A DNA stretch of 64,000 bases from Auanema rhodensis (Eukaryota > Nematoda > Chromadorea > Rhabditida > Rhabditidae), in NCBI GenBank assembly GCA_964057225.1, contig OZ059894.1:7512131-7576130 (forward strand), in the 5' to 3' direction. The notes below the pieces were generated by a model. It was not told the DNA's origin. It saw nothing but the letters and a program-made list of their open reading frames with translations, and searched no databases. Position numbers and translations under genes: made by a program. This document shows positions 19,414 through 31,682 of the stretch, piece after piece (the first letter of the stretch is position 1; every line of letters starts with the position of its first letter).

Positions 19414-19716
19414 AAAATTTTGCTTTCTTTTGTTTCAGAAACAGTTTTGATAGAGCTTTCAGTTTCGGAACTTCTCTCAAATCCTTTCTTTGGATAATTT
19501 CCGGTAAAAAGGTCTAGGCTTATGGTTACGTTGTTTGGATGCATCAGGAATAGACGGCGGATCTCTTGTGAGATGATATTCTAGGAGATAATGTCGATTG
19601 GACATTGTTTCTTGGATATATTGTGATAAAAAACTCCAAGCTTATGATTACCGTGTTTGGATGCATCAGGAATAGACGGCAGATCTCTTGTGAGATCATA
19701 TTCTAGGAGATAATGT

Positions 19717-19788
19717 GGCCGAATGGTCTAGGGGTATGATTCTCGCTTTGGGTGCGAGAGGTCCCGGGTTCAAATCCCGGTTCGGCCC
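19717..19788 (+). tRNA. tRNA-Pro(TGG)
   Basis: Consensus copy; next start 497 bp on (two tRNA-less modules). Confidence 0.95.
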
Positions 19789-20213
19789 AAACTTTTGCTT
19801 TCTTTTGTTTCAGAAACAGTTTTGATAAAGCTTTCAGTTTCGGAACTTCTCTCAAATCCTTTCTTTGGATAATTTCCGGTAAAAAGGTCTAGGCTTATGG
19901 TTACGTTGTTTGGATGCATCAGGAATAGACGGCGGATCTCTTGTGAGATGATATTCTAGGAGATAATGTCGATTGGACATTGTTTCTTGGATATATTGTG
20001 ATACAAAACTCCAAGTTTATGATTACCGTGTTTGGATGCATCAGGAATAGACGGCAGATTTCTTGTGAGATCATATTCTAGGAGATAATGTCGATTGGAC
20101 ATTGTTTCTTGGATATATTGTGATAAAAAGGTCCAAGCTTATGATTACGTTGTTCGGATGCATCAGGAATAGACGGCGGATCTCTTGTGAGATGATATTT
20201 TGGGAGATAATGT

Positions 20214-20285
20214 GGCCGAATGGTCTAGGGGTATGATTCTCGCTTTGGGTGCGAGAGGTCCCGGGTTCAAATCCCGGTTCGGCCC
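20214..20285 (+). tRNA. tRNA-Pro(TGG)
   Basis: Consensus copy; next start 375 bp on. Confidence 0.95.
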
Positions 20286-20588
20286 AAACTTTTGCTTTCT
20301 TTTGTTTCTGAAACAGTTTTGATAAAGCTTTCAGTTTCGGAACTTCTCTCAAATCCTTTCTTTGGATAATTTCCGGTAAAGAGGTCTAGGCTTATGGTTA
20401 CGTTGTTTGCATGCATCAGGAATAGACGGCGGATCTCTTGTGAGATGATATTCTAGGAGATAATGTCGATTGGACATTGTTTCTTGGATATATTGTGATA
20501 AAAAGGTCCAAGCTTATGATTACGTTGTTCGGATGCATCAGGAATAGACGGCGGATCTCTTGTGAGATCATATTCTAGGAGATAATGT

Positions 20589-20660
20589 GGCCGAATGGTC
20601 TAGGGGTATGATTCTCGCTTTGGGTGCGAGAGGTCCCGGGTTCAAATCCCGGTTCGGCCC
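20589..20660 (+). tRNA. tRNA-Pro(TGG)
   Basis: Consensus copy; next start 375 bp on. Confidence 0.95.
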
Positions 20661-20963
20661 AAAATTTTGCTTTCTTTTGTTTCAGAAACAGTTTTGATAG
20701 AGCTTTCAGTTTCGGAACTTCTCTCAAATCCTTTCTTTGGATAATTTCCGGTAAAAAGGTCTAGGCTTATGGTTACGTTGTTTGGATGCATCAGGAATAG
20801 ACGGCGGATCTCTTGTGAGATGATATTCTAGGAGATAATGTCGATTGGACATTGTTTCTTGGATATATTGTGATAAAAAACTCCAAGCTTATGATTACCG
20901 TGTTTGGATGCATCAGGAATAGACGGCAGATCTCTTGTGAGATCATATTCTAGGAGATAATGT

Positions 20964-21035
20964 GGCCGAATGGTCTAGGGGTATGATTCTCGCTTTGGGT
21001 GCGAGAGGTCCCGGGTTCAAATCCCGGTTCGGCCC
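20964..21035 (+). tRNA. tRNA-Pro(TGG)
   Basis: Consensus copy; next start 497 bp on (two tRNA-less modules). Confidence 0.95.
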
Positions 21036-21460
21036 AAACTTTTGCTTTCTTTTGTTTCAGAAACAGTTTTGATAAAGCTTTCAGTTTCGGAACTTCTCTC
21101 AAATCCTTTCTTCGGATAATTTCCGGTAAAAAGGTCTAGGCTTATGGTTACGTTGTTTGGATGCATCAGGAATAGACGGCGGATCTCTTGTGAGATGATA
21201 TTCTAGGAGATAATGTCGATTGGACATTGTTTCTTGGATATATTGTGATACAAAACTCCAAGTTTATGATTACCGTGTTTGGATGCATCAGGAATAGACG
21301 GCAGATTTCTTGTGAGATCATATTCTAGGAGATAATGTCGATTGGACATTGTTTCTTGGATATATTGTGATAAAAAGGTCCAAGCTTATGATTACGTTGT
21401 TCGGATGCATCAGGAATAGACGGCGGATCTCTTGTGAGATGATATTCTGGGAGATAATGT

Positions 21461-21532
21461 GGCCGAATGGTCTAGGGGTATGATTCTCGCTTTGGGTGCG
21501 AGAGGTCCCGGGTTCAAATCCCGGTTCGGCCC
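21461..21532 (+). tRNA. tRNA-Pro(TGG)
   Basis: Consensus copy; next start 253 bp on. Confidence 0.95.
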
Positions 21533-21713
21533 AAACTTTTGCTTTCTTTTGTTTCAGAAACAGTTTTGATAAGGCTTTCAGTTTCGGAACTTCTCTCAAA
21601 TCCTTTCATTGGATATATTCTGGTAAAAAGGTCTAGGCTTATGGTTACGTTGTTTGGATGCATCAGGAATAGACGGCGGATCTCTTGTGAGATCATATTC
21701 TAGGAGATAATGT

Positions 21714-21785
21714 GGCCGAATGGTCTAGGGGTATGATTCTCGCTTTGGGTGCGAGAGGTCCCGGGTTCAAATCCCGGTTCGGCCC
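21714..21785 (+). tRNA. tRNA-Pro(TGG)
   Basis: Consensus copy; next start 375 bp on. Confidence 0.95.
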
Positions 21786-22088
21786 AAACTTTTGCTTTCT
21801 TTTGTTTCAGAAACAGTTTTGATAAAGCTTTCAGTTTCGGAACTTCTCTCAAATCCTTTCTTTGGATAATTTCCGGTAAAAAAGTCTAGGCTTATGGTTA
21901 CGTTGTTTGGATGCATCAGGAATAGACGGCGGATCTCTTGTGAGATGATATTCTAGTAGATAATGTCGATTGGACATTGTTTCTTGGATATATTGTGATA
22001 AAAAGGTCCAAGCTTATGATTACGTTGTTCGGATGCATCAGGAATAGACGGCGGATCTCTTGTAAGATGATATTCTGGGAGATAATGT

Positions 22089-22160
22089 GGCCGAATGGTC
22101 TAGGGGTATGATTCTCGCTTTGGGTGCGAGAGGTCCCGGGTTCAAATCCCGGTTCGGCCC
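22089..22160 (+). tRNA. tRNA-Pro(TGG)
   Basis: Consensus copy; next start 253 bp on. Confidence 0.95.
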
Positions 22161-22341
22161 AAAATTTTGCTTTCTTTTGTTTCAGAAACAGTTTTGATAA
22201 AGCTTTCAGTTTCGGAACTTCTCTCAAATCCTTTCATTGGATATATTCTGGTAAAAAGGTCTAGGCTTATGGTTACGTTGTTTGGATGCATCAGGAATAG
22301 ACGGCGGATCTCTTGTGAGATCATATTCTAGGAGATAATGT

Positions 22342-22413
22342 GGCCGAATGGTCTAGGGGTATGATTCTCGCTTTGGGTGCGAGAGGTCCCGGGTTCAAAT
22401 CCCGGTTCGGCCC
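22342..22413 (+). tRNA. tRNA-Pro(TGG)
   Basis: Consensus copy; next start 497 bp on (two tRNA-less modules). Confidence 0.95.
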
Positions 22414-22838
22414 AAAATTTTGCTTTCTTTTGTTTCAGAAAGAGTTTTGATAAAGCTTTCACTTTCGGAACTTCTCTCAAATCCTTTCTTTGGATAATTT
22501 CCGGTAAAATGGTCTAGGCTTATGGTTACGTTGTTTGGATGCATCAGGAATAGACGGCGGATCTCTTGTGAGATGATATTCTAGGAGATAATGTCGATTG
22601 GACATTGTTTCTTGGATATATTGTGATAAAAAACTCCAAGCTTATGATTACCGTGTTTGGATGCATCAGGAATAGTCGGCAGATCTCTTGTGAGATCATA
22701 TTCTAGGAGATAATGTCGATTGGACATTGTTTCTTGGATATATTGTGATAAAAAGGTCCAAGCTTATGATTACGTTGTTTGGATGCATAAGGGATAGACG
22801 GCGGATCTCTTGTGAGATGATATTCTAGGAGATAATGT

Positions 22839-22910
22839 GGCCGAATGGTCTAGGGGTATGATTCTCGCTTTGGGTGCGAGAGGTCCCGGGTTCAAATCCC
22901 GGTTCGGCCC
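22839..22910 (+). tRNA. tRNA-Pro(TGG)
   Basis: Consensus copy; next start 375 bp on. Confidence 0.95.
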
Positions 22911-23213
22911 AAAATTTTGTTTTCTTTTATTTCAGAAACAGTTTTGATAAAGCTTTCAGTTTCGGAACTTCTCTCAAATCCTTTCTTTGGATAATTTCCG
23001 GTAAAAAGGTCTAGGCTTATGGTTACGTTGTTTAGATGCATCAGGAATAGACGGCGGATCTCTTGTGAGATGATATTCTAGGAGATAATGTCGATTGGAC
23101 ATTGTTTCTTGGATATATTGTGATAAAAAACTCCAAGCTTATGATTACCGTGCTTGGATGCATCAGGAATAGACGGCAGATCTCTTGTGAGATCATATTC
23201 TAGGAGATAATGT

Positions 23214-23285
23214 GGCCGAATGGTCTAGGGGTATGATTCTCGCTTTGGGTGCGAGAGGTCCCGGGTTCAAATCCCGGTTCGGCCC
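23214..23285 (+). tRNA. tRNA-Pro(TGG)
   Basis: Consensus copy; next start 375 bp on. Confidence 0.95.
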
Positions 23286-23588
23286 AAACTTTTGCTTTCT
23301 TTTGTTTCAGAAACAGTTTTGATAAAGCTTTCAGTTTCCGAACTTCTCTCAAATCCTTTCTTTGGATAATTTCCGGTAAAAAGGTCTAGGCTTATGGTTA
23401 CGTTGTTTAGATGCATCAGGAATAGACGGCGGATCTCTTGTGAGATGATATTCTAGGAGATAATGTCGATTGGACATTGTTTCTTGGATATATTGTGATA
23501 AAAAACTCCAAGCTTATGATTACCGTGTTTGGATGCATCAGGAATAGACGGCAGATCTCTTGTGAGATCATATTCTAGGAGATAATGT

Positions 23589-23660
23589 GGCCGAATGGTC
23601 TAGGGGTATGATTCTCGCTTTGGGTGCGAGAGGTCCCGGGTTCAAATCCCGGTTCGGCCC
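23589..23660 (+). tRNA. tRNA-Pro(TGG)
   Basis: Consensus copy; next start 375 bp on. Confidence 0.95.
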
Positions 23661-23963
23661 AAACTTTTGCTTTCTTTTGTTTCAGAAACAGTTTTGATAA
23701 AGCTTTCAGTTTCGGAACTTCTCTCAAATCCTTTCTTTGGATAATTTCCGGTAAAAAGGTCTAGGCTTATGGTTACGTTGTTTGGATGCATCAGGAATAG
23801 ACGGCGGATCTCTTGTGAGATGATATTCTAGGAGATAATGTCGATTGGACATTGTTTCTTGGATATATTGTGATAAAAAACTCCAAGCTTATGATTACCG
23901 TGTTTGGATGCATCAGGAATAGACGGCAGATCTCTTGTGAGATCATATTCTAGGAGATAATGT

Positions 23964-24035
23964 GGCCGAATGGTCTAGGGGTATGATTCTCGCTTTGGGT
24001 GCGAGAGGTCCCGGGTTCAAATCCCGGTTCGGCCC
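23964..24035 (+). tRNA. tRNA-Pro(TGG)
   Basis: Consensus copy; next start 252 bp on. Confidence 0.95.
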
Positions 24036-24215
24036 AAACTTTTGCTTTCTTTTGTTTCAGAAACAGTTTTGATAAAGCTTTCAGTTTCGGAACTTCTCTC
24101 AAATCCTTTCTTTGGATAATTTCCGGTAAAAAGGTCTAGGCTTATGGTTACGTTGTTTGGATGCATAAGGTATAGACGGCGTTCTCTTGTGAGATGTTAT
24201 TCTGGGAGATAATGT

Positions 24216-24287
24216 GGCCGAATGGTCTAGGGGTATGATTCTCGCTTTGGGTGCGAGAGGTCTTTGGTTCAAACCCCGGTTCGGCCC
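24216..24287 (+). tRNA. tRNA-Pro(TGG), T-arm variant
   Basis: The 5' T stem reads TTTGG instead of CCGGG and the loop ends AAAC, leaving one mismatch and two wobble pairs; the B box is GGTTCAAACCC. Function is less certain. Next start 375 bp on. Confidence 0.8.
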
Positions 24288-24590
24288 AAAATTTTGCTTT
24301 CTTTTGTTTCAGAAACAGTTTTGATAAAGCTTTCAGTTTCGGAACTTCTCTCAAATCCTTTCTTTGGATAATTTCCGGTAAAAAGGTCTAGGCTTATGGT
24401 TACGTTGTTTGGATGCATCAGGAATAGACGGCGGATCTCTTGTGAGATGATATTCTAGGAGATAATGTCGATTGGACATTGTTTCTTGGATATATTGTGA
24501 TAAAAAACTCCAAGCTTATGATTACCGTGTTTGGATGCATCAGGAATAGACGGCAGATCTCTTGTGAGATCATATTCTAGGAGATAATGT

Positions 24591-24662
24591 GGCCGAATGG
24601 TCTAGGGGTATGATTCTCGCTTTGGGTGCGAGAGGTCCCGGGTTCAAATCCCGGTTCGGCCC
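24591..24662 (+). tRNA. tRNA-Pro(TGG)
   Basis: Consensus copy; next start 252 bp on. Confidence 0.95.
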
Positions 24663-24842
24663 AAAATTTTGCTTTCTTTTGTTTCAGAAACAGTTTTGAT
24701 AAAGCTTTCAGTTTCGGAACTTCTCTCAAATCCTTTCATTGGATATATTCTGGTAAAAAGGTCTAGGCTTATGGTTACTTTGTTTGGATGCATAAGGGAT
24801 AGACGGCGTTTTCTTGTGAGATGTTATTCTGGGAGATAATGT

Positions 24843-24914
24843 GGCCGAATGGTCTAGGGGTATGATTCTCGCTTTGGGTGCGAGAGGTCCCGGGTTCAAA
24901 TCCCGGTTCGGCCC
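24843..24914 (+). tRNA. tRNA-Pro(TGG)
   Basis: Consensus copy; next start 252 bp on. Confidence 0.95.
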
Positions 24915-25094
24915 AAAATTTTGCTTTCTTTTGTTTCAGAAACAGTTTTGATAAAGCTTTCAGTTTCGGAACTTCTCTAAAATCCTTTCTTTGGATAATT
25001 TCCGGTAAAAAGGTCTAGGCTTATGGTTACGTTGTTTGGATGCATAAGGTATAGACGGCGTTCTCTTGTGAGATGTTATTCTGGGAGATAATGT

Positions 25095-25166
25095 GGCCGA
25101 ATGGTCTAGGGGTATGATTCTCGCTTTGGGTGCGAGAGGTCTTTGGTTCAAACCCCGGTTCGGCCC
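25095..25166 (+). tRNA. tRNA-Pro(TGG), T-arm variant
   Basis: Same T-stem changes as the copy at 24216, so the two share a recent duplication. Next start 375 bp on. Confidence 0.8.
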
Positions 25167-25469
25167 AAAATTTTGCTTTCTTTTGTTTCAGAAACAGTTT
25201 TGATAAAGCTTTCAGTTTCGGAACTTCTCTCAAATCCTTTCTTTGGATAATTTCCGGTAAAAAGGTCTAGGCTTATGGTTACGTTGTTTGGATGCATCAG
25301 GAATAGACGGCGGATCTCTTGTGAGATGATATTCTAGGAGATAATGTCGATTGGACATTGTTTCTTGGATATATTGTGATAAAAAACTCCAAGCTTATGA
25401 TTACCGTGTTTGGATGCATCAGGAATAGACGGCAGATCTCTTGTGAGATCATATTCTAGGAGATAATGT

Positions 25470-25541
25470 GGCCGAATGGTCTAGGGGTATGATTCTCGCT
25501 TTGGGTGCGAGAGGTCCCGGGTTCAAATCCCGGTTCGGCCC
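25470..25541 (+). tRNA. tRNA-Pro(TGG)
   Basis: Consensus copy; next start 252 bp on. Confidence 0.95.
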
Positions 25542-25721
25542 AAAATTTTGCTTTCTTTTGTTTCAGAAACAGTTTTGATAAAGCTTTCAGTTTCGGAACT
25601 TCTCTCAAATCCTTTCATTGGATATATTCTGGTAAAAAGGTCTAGGCTTATGGTTACTTTGTTTGGATGCATAAGGGATAGACGGCGTTTTCTTGTGAGA
25701 TGTTATTCTGGGAGATAATGT

Positions 25722-25793
25722 GGCCGAATGGTCTAGGGGTATGATTCTCGCTTTGGGTGCGAGAGGTCCCGGGTTCAAATCCCGGTTCGGCCC
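25722..25793 (+). tRNA. tRNA-Pro(TGG)
   Basis: Consensus copy; next start 375 bp on. Confidence 0.95.
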
Positions 25794-26096
25794 AAAATTT
25801 TGCTTTCTTTTGTTTCAGAAACAGTTTTGATAGAGCTTTCAGTTTCGGAACTTCTCTCAAATCCTTTCTTTGGATAATTTCCGGTAAAAAGGTCTAGGCT
25901 TATGGTTACGTTGTTTGGATGCATCAGGAATAGACGGCGGATCTCTTGTGAGATGATATTCTAGGAGATAATGTCGATTGGACATTGTTTCTTGGATATA
26001 TTGTGATAAAAAACTCCAAGCTTATGATTACCGTGTTTGGATGCATCAGGAATAGACGGCAGATCTCTTGTGAGATCATATTCTAGGAGATAATGT

Positions 26097-26168
26097 GGCC
26101 GAATGGTCTAGGAGTATGATTCTCGCTTTGGGTGCGAGAGGTCCCGGGTTCAAATCCCGGTTCGGCCC
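26097..26168 (+). tRNA. tRNA-Pro(TGG), D-loop variant
   Basis: One G to A change in the D loop (CTAGGAGTATG). Next start 375 bp on. Confidence 0.92.
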
Positions 26169-26471
26169 AAACTTTTGCTTTCTTTTGTTTCAGAAACAGT
26201 TTTGATAAAGCTTTCAGTTTCGGAACTTCTCTCAAATCCTTTCTTTGGATAATTTCCGGTAAAAAGGTCTAGGCTTATGGTTACGTTGTTTGGATGCATC
26301 AGGAATAGACGGCGGATCTCTTGTGAGATGATATTCTAGGAGATAATGTCGATTGGACATTGTTTCTTGGATATATTGTGATAAAAAACTCCAAGCTTAT
26401 GATTACCGTGTTTGGATGCATAAGGGATAGACGGCGGATCTCTTGTGAGATCATATTCTAGGAGATAATGT

Positions 26472-26543
26472 GGCCGAATGGTCTAGGGGTATGATTCTCG
26501 CTTTGGGTGCGAGAGGTCCCGGGTTCAAATCCCGGTTCGGCCC
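26472..26543 (+). tRNA. tRNA-Pro(TGG)
   Basis: Consensus copy; next start 252 bp on. Confidence 0.95.
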
Positions 26544-26723
26544 AAACTTTTGCTTTCTTTTGTTTCAGAAACAGTTTTCATAAAGCTTTCAGTTTCGGAA
26601 CTTCTCTCAAATCCTTTCATTGGATATATTCTGGTAAAAAGGTCTAGGCTTATGGTTACTTTGTTTGGATGCATAAGGGATAGACGGCGTTTTCTTGTGA
26701 GATGTTATTCTGGGAGATAATGT

Positions 26724-26795
26724 GGCCGAATGGTCTAGGGGTATGATTCTCGCTTTGGGTGCGAGAGGTCCCGGGTTCAAATCCCGGTTCGGCCC
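26724..26795 (+). tRNA. tRNA-Pro(TGG)
   Basis: Consensus copy; next start 375 bp on. Confidence 0.95.
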
Positions 26796-27098
26796 AAAAT
26801 TTTGCTTTCTTTTGTTTCAGAAACAGTTTTGATAGAGCTTTCAGTTTCGGAACTTCTCTCAAATCCTTTCTTTGGATAATTTCCGGTAAAAAGGTCTAGG
26901 CTTATGGTTACGTTGTTTGGATGCATCAGGAATAGACGGCGGATCTCTTGTGAGATGATATTCTAGGAGATAATGTCGATTGGACATTGTTTCTTGGATA
27001 TATTGTGATAAAAAAGTCCAAGCATATGATTACCGTGTTTGGATGCATCAGGAATAGACGGCAGATCTCTTGTGAGATCATATTCTAGGAGATAATGT

Positions 27099-27170
27099 GG
27101 CCGAATGGTCTAGGGGTATGATTCTCGCTTTGGGTGCGAGAGGTCCCGGGTTCAAATCCCGGTTCGGCCC
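27099..27170 (+). tRNA. tRNA-Pro(TGG)
   Basis: Consensus copy; its upstream spacer carries the marker AGTCCAAGCATATG seen again 1881 and 3762 bp on. Next start 252 bp on. Confidence 0.95.
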
Positions 27171-27350
27171 AAAATTTTGCTTTCTTTTGTTTCAGAAACA
27201 GTTTTGATAAAGCTTTCAGTTTCGGAACTTCTCTCAAATCCTTTCATTGGATATATTCTGGTAAAAAGGTCTAGGCTTATGGTTACTTTGTTTGGATGCA
27301 TAAGGGATAGACGGCGTTTTCTTGTGAGATGTTATTCTGGGAGATAATGT

Positions 27351-27422
27351 GGCCGAATGGTCTAGGGGTATGATTCTCGCTTTGGGTGCGAGAGGTCCCG
27401 GGTTCAAATCCCGGTTCGGCCC
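27351..27422 (+). tRNA. tRNA-Pro(TGG)
   Basis: Consensus copy opening an 1881-bp higher-order unit; next start 375 bp on. Confidence 0.95.
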
Positions 27423-27725
27423 AAAATTTTGCTTTCTTTTGTTTCAGAAACAGTTTTGATAGAGCTTTCAGTTTCGGAACTTCTCTCAAATCCTTTCTTT
27501 GGATAATTTCCGGTAAAAAGGTCTAGGCTTATGGTTACGTTGTTTGGATGCATCAGGAATAGACGGCGGATCTCTTGTGAGATGATATTCTAGGAGATAA
27601 TGTCGATTGGACATTGTTTCTTGGATATATTGTGATAAAAAACTCCAAGCTTATGATTACCGTGTTTGGATGCATCAGGAATAGACGGCAGATCTCTTGT
27701 GAGATCATATTCTAGGAGATAATGT

Positions 27726-27797
27726 GGCCGAATGGTCTAGGAGTATGATTCTCGCTTTGGGTGCGAGAGGTCCCGGGTTCAAATCCCGGTTCGGCCC
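27726..27797 (+). tRNA. tRNA-Pro(TGG), D-loop variant
   Basis: Same G to A as at 26097; next start 375 bp on. Confidence 0.92.
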
Positions 27798-28100
27798 AAA
27801 CTTTTGCTTTCTTTTGTTTCAGAAACAGTTTTGATAAAGCTTTCAGTTTCGGAACTTCTCTCAAATCCTTTCTTTGGATAATTTCCGGTAAAAAGGTCTA
27901 GGCTTATGGTTACGTTGTTTGGATGCATCAGGAATAGACGGCGGATCTCTTGTGAGATGATATTCTAGGAGATAATGTCGATTGGACATTGTTTCTTGGA
28001 TATATTGTGATAAAAAACTCCAAGCTTATGATTACCGTGTTTGGATGCATAAGGGATAGACGGCGGATCTCTTGTGAGATCATATTCTAGGAGATAATGT

Positions 28101-28172
28101 GGCCGAATGGTCTAGGGGTATGATTCTCGCTTTGGGTGCGAGAGGTCCCGGGTTCAAATCCCGGTTCGGCCC
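28101..28172 (+). tRNA. tRNA-Pro(TGG)
   Basis: Consensus copy; next start 252 bp on. Confidence 0.95.
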
Positions 28173-28352
28173 AAACTTTTGCTTTCTTTTGTTTCAGAAA
28201 CAGTTTTCATAAAGCTTTCAGTTTCGGAACTTCTCTCAAACCCTTTCATTGGATATATTCTGGTAAAAAGGTCTAGGCTTATGGTTACTTTGTTTGCATG
28301 CATAAGGGATAGACGGCGTTCTCTTGTGAGATGTTATTCTAGGAGATAATGT

Positions 28353-28424
28353 GGCCGAATGGTCTAGGGGTATGATTCTCGCTTTGGGTGCGAGAGGTCC
28401 CGGGTTCAAATCCCGGTTCGGCCC
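28353..28424 (+). tRNA. tRNA-Pro(TGG)
   Basis: Consensus copy; next start 252 bp on. Confidence 0.95.
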
Positions 28425-28604
28425 AAAATTTTGCTTTCTTTTGTTTCAGAAACAGTTTTGATAAAGCTTTCAGTTTCGGAACTTCTCTCAAATCCTTTCA
28501 TTGGATATATTCTGGTAAAAAGGTCTAGGCTTATGGTTACTTTGTTTGGATGCATAAGGGATAGACGGCGTTTTCTTGTGAGATGTTATTCTGGGAGATA
28601 ATGT

Positions 28605-28676
28605 GGCCGAATGGTCTAGGGGTATGATTCTCGCTTTGGGTGCGAGAGGTCCCGGGTTCAAATCCCGGTTCGGCCC
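28605..28676 (+). tRNA. tRNA-Pro(TGG)
   Basis: Consensus copy; next start 375 bp on. Confidence 0.95.
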
Positions 28677-28979
28677 AAAATTTTGCTTTCTTTTGTTTCA
28701 GAAACAGTTTTGATAGAGCTTTCAGTTTCGGAACTTCTCTCAAATCCTTTCTTTGGATAATTTCCGGTAAAAAGGTCTAGGCTTATGGTTACGTTGTTTG
28801 GATGCATCAGGAATAGACGGCGGATCTCTTGTGAGATGATATTCTAGGAGATAATGTCGATTGGACATTGTTTCTTGGATATATTGTGATAAAAAAGTCC
28901 AAGCATATGATTACCGTGTTTGGATGCATCAGGAATAGACGGCAGATCTCTTGTGAGATCATATTCTAGGAGATAATGT

Positions 28980-29051
28980 GGCCGAATGGTCTAGGGGTAT
29001 GATTCTCGCTTTGGGTGCGAGAGGTCCCGGGTTCAAATCCCGGTTCGGCCC
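28980..29051 (+). tRNA. tRNA-Pro(TGG)
   Basis: Consensus copy; next start 252 bp on. Confidence 0.95.
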
Positions 29052-29231
29052 AAAATTTTGCTTTCTTTTGTTTCAGAAACAGTTTTGATAAAGCTTTCAG
29101 TTTCGGAACTTCTCTCAAATCCTTTCATTGGATATATTCTGGTAAAAAGGTCTAGGCTTATGGTTACTTTGTTTGGATGCATAAGGGATAGACGGCGTTT
29201 TCTTGTGAGATGTTATTCTGGGAGATAATGT

Positions 29232-29303
29232 GGCCGAATGGTCTAGGGGTATGATTCTCGCTTTGGGTGCGAGAGGTCCCGGGTTCAAATCCCGGTTCGG
29301 CCC
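29232..29303 (+). tRNA. tRNA-Pro(TGG)
   Basis: Consensus copy opening the second 1881-bp unit; next start 375 bp on. Confidence 0.95.
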
Positions 29304-29606
29304 AAAATTTTGCTTTCTTTTGTTTCAGAAACAGTTTTGATAGAGCTTTCAGTTTCGGAACTTCTCTCAAATCCTTTCTTTGGATAATTTCCGGTAAAAA
29401 GGTCTAGGCTTATGGTTACGTTGTTTGGATGCATCAGGAATAGACGGCGGATCTCTTGTGAGATGATATTCTAGGAGATAATGTCGATTGGACATTGTTT
29501 CTTGGATATATTGTGATAAAAAACTCCAAGCTTATGATTACCGTGTTTGGATGCATCAGGAATAGACGGCAGATCTCTTGTGAGATCATATTCTAGGAGA
29601 TAATGT

Positions 29607-29678
29607 GGCCGAATGGTCTAGGAGTATGATTCTCGCTTTGGGTGCGAGAGGTCCCGGGTTCAAATCCCGGTTCGGCCC
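29607..29678 (+). tRNA. tRNA-Pro(TGG), D-loop variant
   Basis: Same G to A as at 26097 and 27726; next start 375 bp on. Confidence 0.92.
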
Positions 29679-29981
29679 AAACTTTTGCTTTCTTTTGTTT
29701 CAGAAACAGTTTTGATAAAGCTTTCAGTTTCGGAACTTCTCTCAAATCCTTTCTTTGGATAATTTCCGGTAAAAAGGTCTAGGCTTATGGTTACGTTGTT
29801 TGGATGCATCAGGAATAGACGGCGGATCTCTTGTGAGATGATATTCTAGGAGATAATGTCGATTGGACATTGTTTCTTGGATATATTGTGATAAAAAACT
29901 CCAAGCTTATGATTACCGTGTTTGGATGCATAAGGGATAGACGGCGGATCTCTTGTGAGATCATATTCTAGGAGATAATGT

Positions 29982-30053
29982 GGCCGAATGGTCTAGGGGT
30001 ATGATTCTCGCTTTGGGTGCGAGAGGTCCCGGGTTCAAATCCCGGTTCGGCCC
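29982..30053 (+). tRNA. tRNA-Pro(TGG)
   Basis: Consensus copy; next start 252 bp on. Confidence 0.95.
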
Positions 30054-30233
30054 AAACTTTTGCTTTCTTTTGTTTCAGAAACAGTTTTCATAAAGCTTTC
30101 AGTTTCGGAACTTCTCTCAAACCCTTTCATTGGATATATTCTGGTAAAAAGGTCTAGGCTTATGGTTACTTTGTTTGCATGCATAAGGGATAGACGGCGT
30201 TCTCTTGTGAGATGTTATTCTAGGAGATAATGT

Positions 30234-30305
30234 GGCCGAATGGTCTAGGGGTATGATTCTCGCTTTGGGTGCGAGAGGTCCCGGGTTCAAATCCCGGTTC
30301 GGCCC
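30234..30305 (+). tRNA. tRNA-Pro(TGG)
   Basis: Consensus copy; next start 252 bp on. Confidence 0.95.
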
Positions 30306-30485
30306 AAAATTTTGCTTTCTTTTGTTTCAGAAACAGTTTTGATAAAGCTTTCAGTTTCGGAACTTCTCTCAAATCCTTTCATTGGATATATTCTGGTAAA
30401 AAGGTCTAGGCTTATGGTTACTTTGTTTGGATGCATAAGGGATAGACGGCGTTTTCTTGTGAGATGTTATTCTGGGAGATAATGT

Positions 30486-30557
30486 GGCCGAATGGTCTAG
30501 GGGTATGATTCTCGCTTTGGGTGCGAGAGGTCCCGGGTTCAAATCCCGGTTCGGCCC
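30486..30557 (+). tRNA. tRNA-Pro(TGG)
   Basis: Consensus copy; next start 375 bp on. Confidence 0.95.
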
Positions 30558-30860
30558 AAAATTTTGCTTTCTTTTGTTTCAGAAACAGTTTTGATAGAGC
30601 TTTCAGTTTCGGAACTTCTCTCAAATCCTTTCTTTGGATAATTTCCGGTAAAAAGGTCTAGGCTTATGGTTACGTTGTTTGGATGCATCAGGAATAGACG
30701 GCGGATCTCTTGTGAGATGATATTCTAGGAGATAATGTCGATTGGACATTGTTTCTTGGATATATTGTGATAAAAAAGTCCAAGCATATGATTACCGTGT
30801 TTGGATGCATCAGGAATAGACGGCAGATCTCTTGTGAGATCATATTCTAGGAGATAATGT

Positions 30861-30932
30861 GGCCGAATGGTCTAGGGGTATGATTCTCGCTTTGGGTGCG
30901 AGAGGTCCCGGGTTCAAATCCCGGTTCGGCCC
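30861..30932 (+). tRNA. tRNA-Pro(TGG)
   Basis: Consensus copy; next start 497 bp on (two tRNA-less modules). Confidence 0.95.
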
Positions 30933-31357
30933 AAACTTTTGCTTTCTTTTGTTTCAGAAACAGTTTTGATAAAGCTTTCAGTTTCGGAACTTCTCTCAAA
31001 TCCTTTCTTTGGATAATTTCCGGTAAAAAGGTCTAGGCTTATGGTTACGTTGTTTGGATGCATCAGGAATAGACGGCGGATCTCTTGTGAGATGATATTC
31101 TAGGAGATAATGTCGATTGGACATTGTTTCTTGGATATATTGTGATAAAAAACTCCAAGTTTATGATTACCGTGTTTGGATGCATCAGGAATAGACGGCA
31201 GATTTCTTGTGAGATCATATTCTAGGAGATAATGTCGATTGGACATTGTTTCTTGGATATATTGTGATAAAAAGGTCCAAGCTTATGATTACGTTGTTCG
31301 GATGCATCAGGAATAGACGTCGGATCTCTTGTGAGATGATATTCTGGGAGATAATGT

Positions 31358-31429
31358 GGCCGAATGGTCTAGGGGTATGATTCTCGCTTTGGGTGCGAGA
31401 GGTCCCGGGTTCAAATCCCGGTTCGGCCC
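31358..31429 (+). tRNA. tRNA-Pro(TGG)
   Basis: Consensus copy; next start 253 bp on. Confidence 0.95.
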
Positions 31430-31610
31430 AAACTTTTGCTTTCTTTTGTTTCAGAAACAGTTTTGATAAAGCTTTCAGTTTCGGAACTTCTCTCAAATCC
31501 TTTCATTGGATATATTCTGGTAAAAAGGTCTAGGCTTATGGTTAAGTTGTTTGGATGCATCAGGAATAGACGGCGGATCTCTTGTGAGATCATATTCTAG
31601 GAGATAATGT

Positions 31611-31682
31611 GGCCGAATGGTCTAGGGGTATGATTCTCGCTTTGGGTGCGAGAGGTCCCGGGTTCAAATTCCGGTTCGGCCC
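31611..31682 (+). tRNA. tRNA-Pro(TGG), T-stem variant
   Basis: One C to T in the 3' T stem (AAATTCCGG) gives a G-U pair and touches the B box. Next start 375 bp on. Confidence 0.9.
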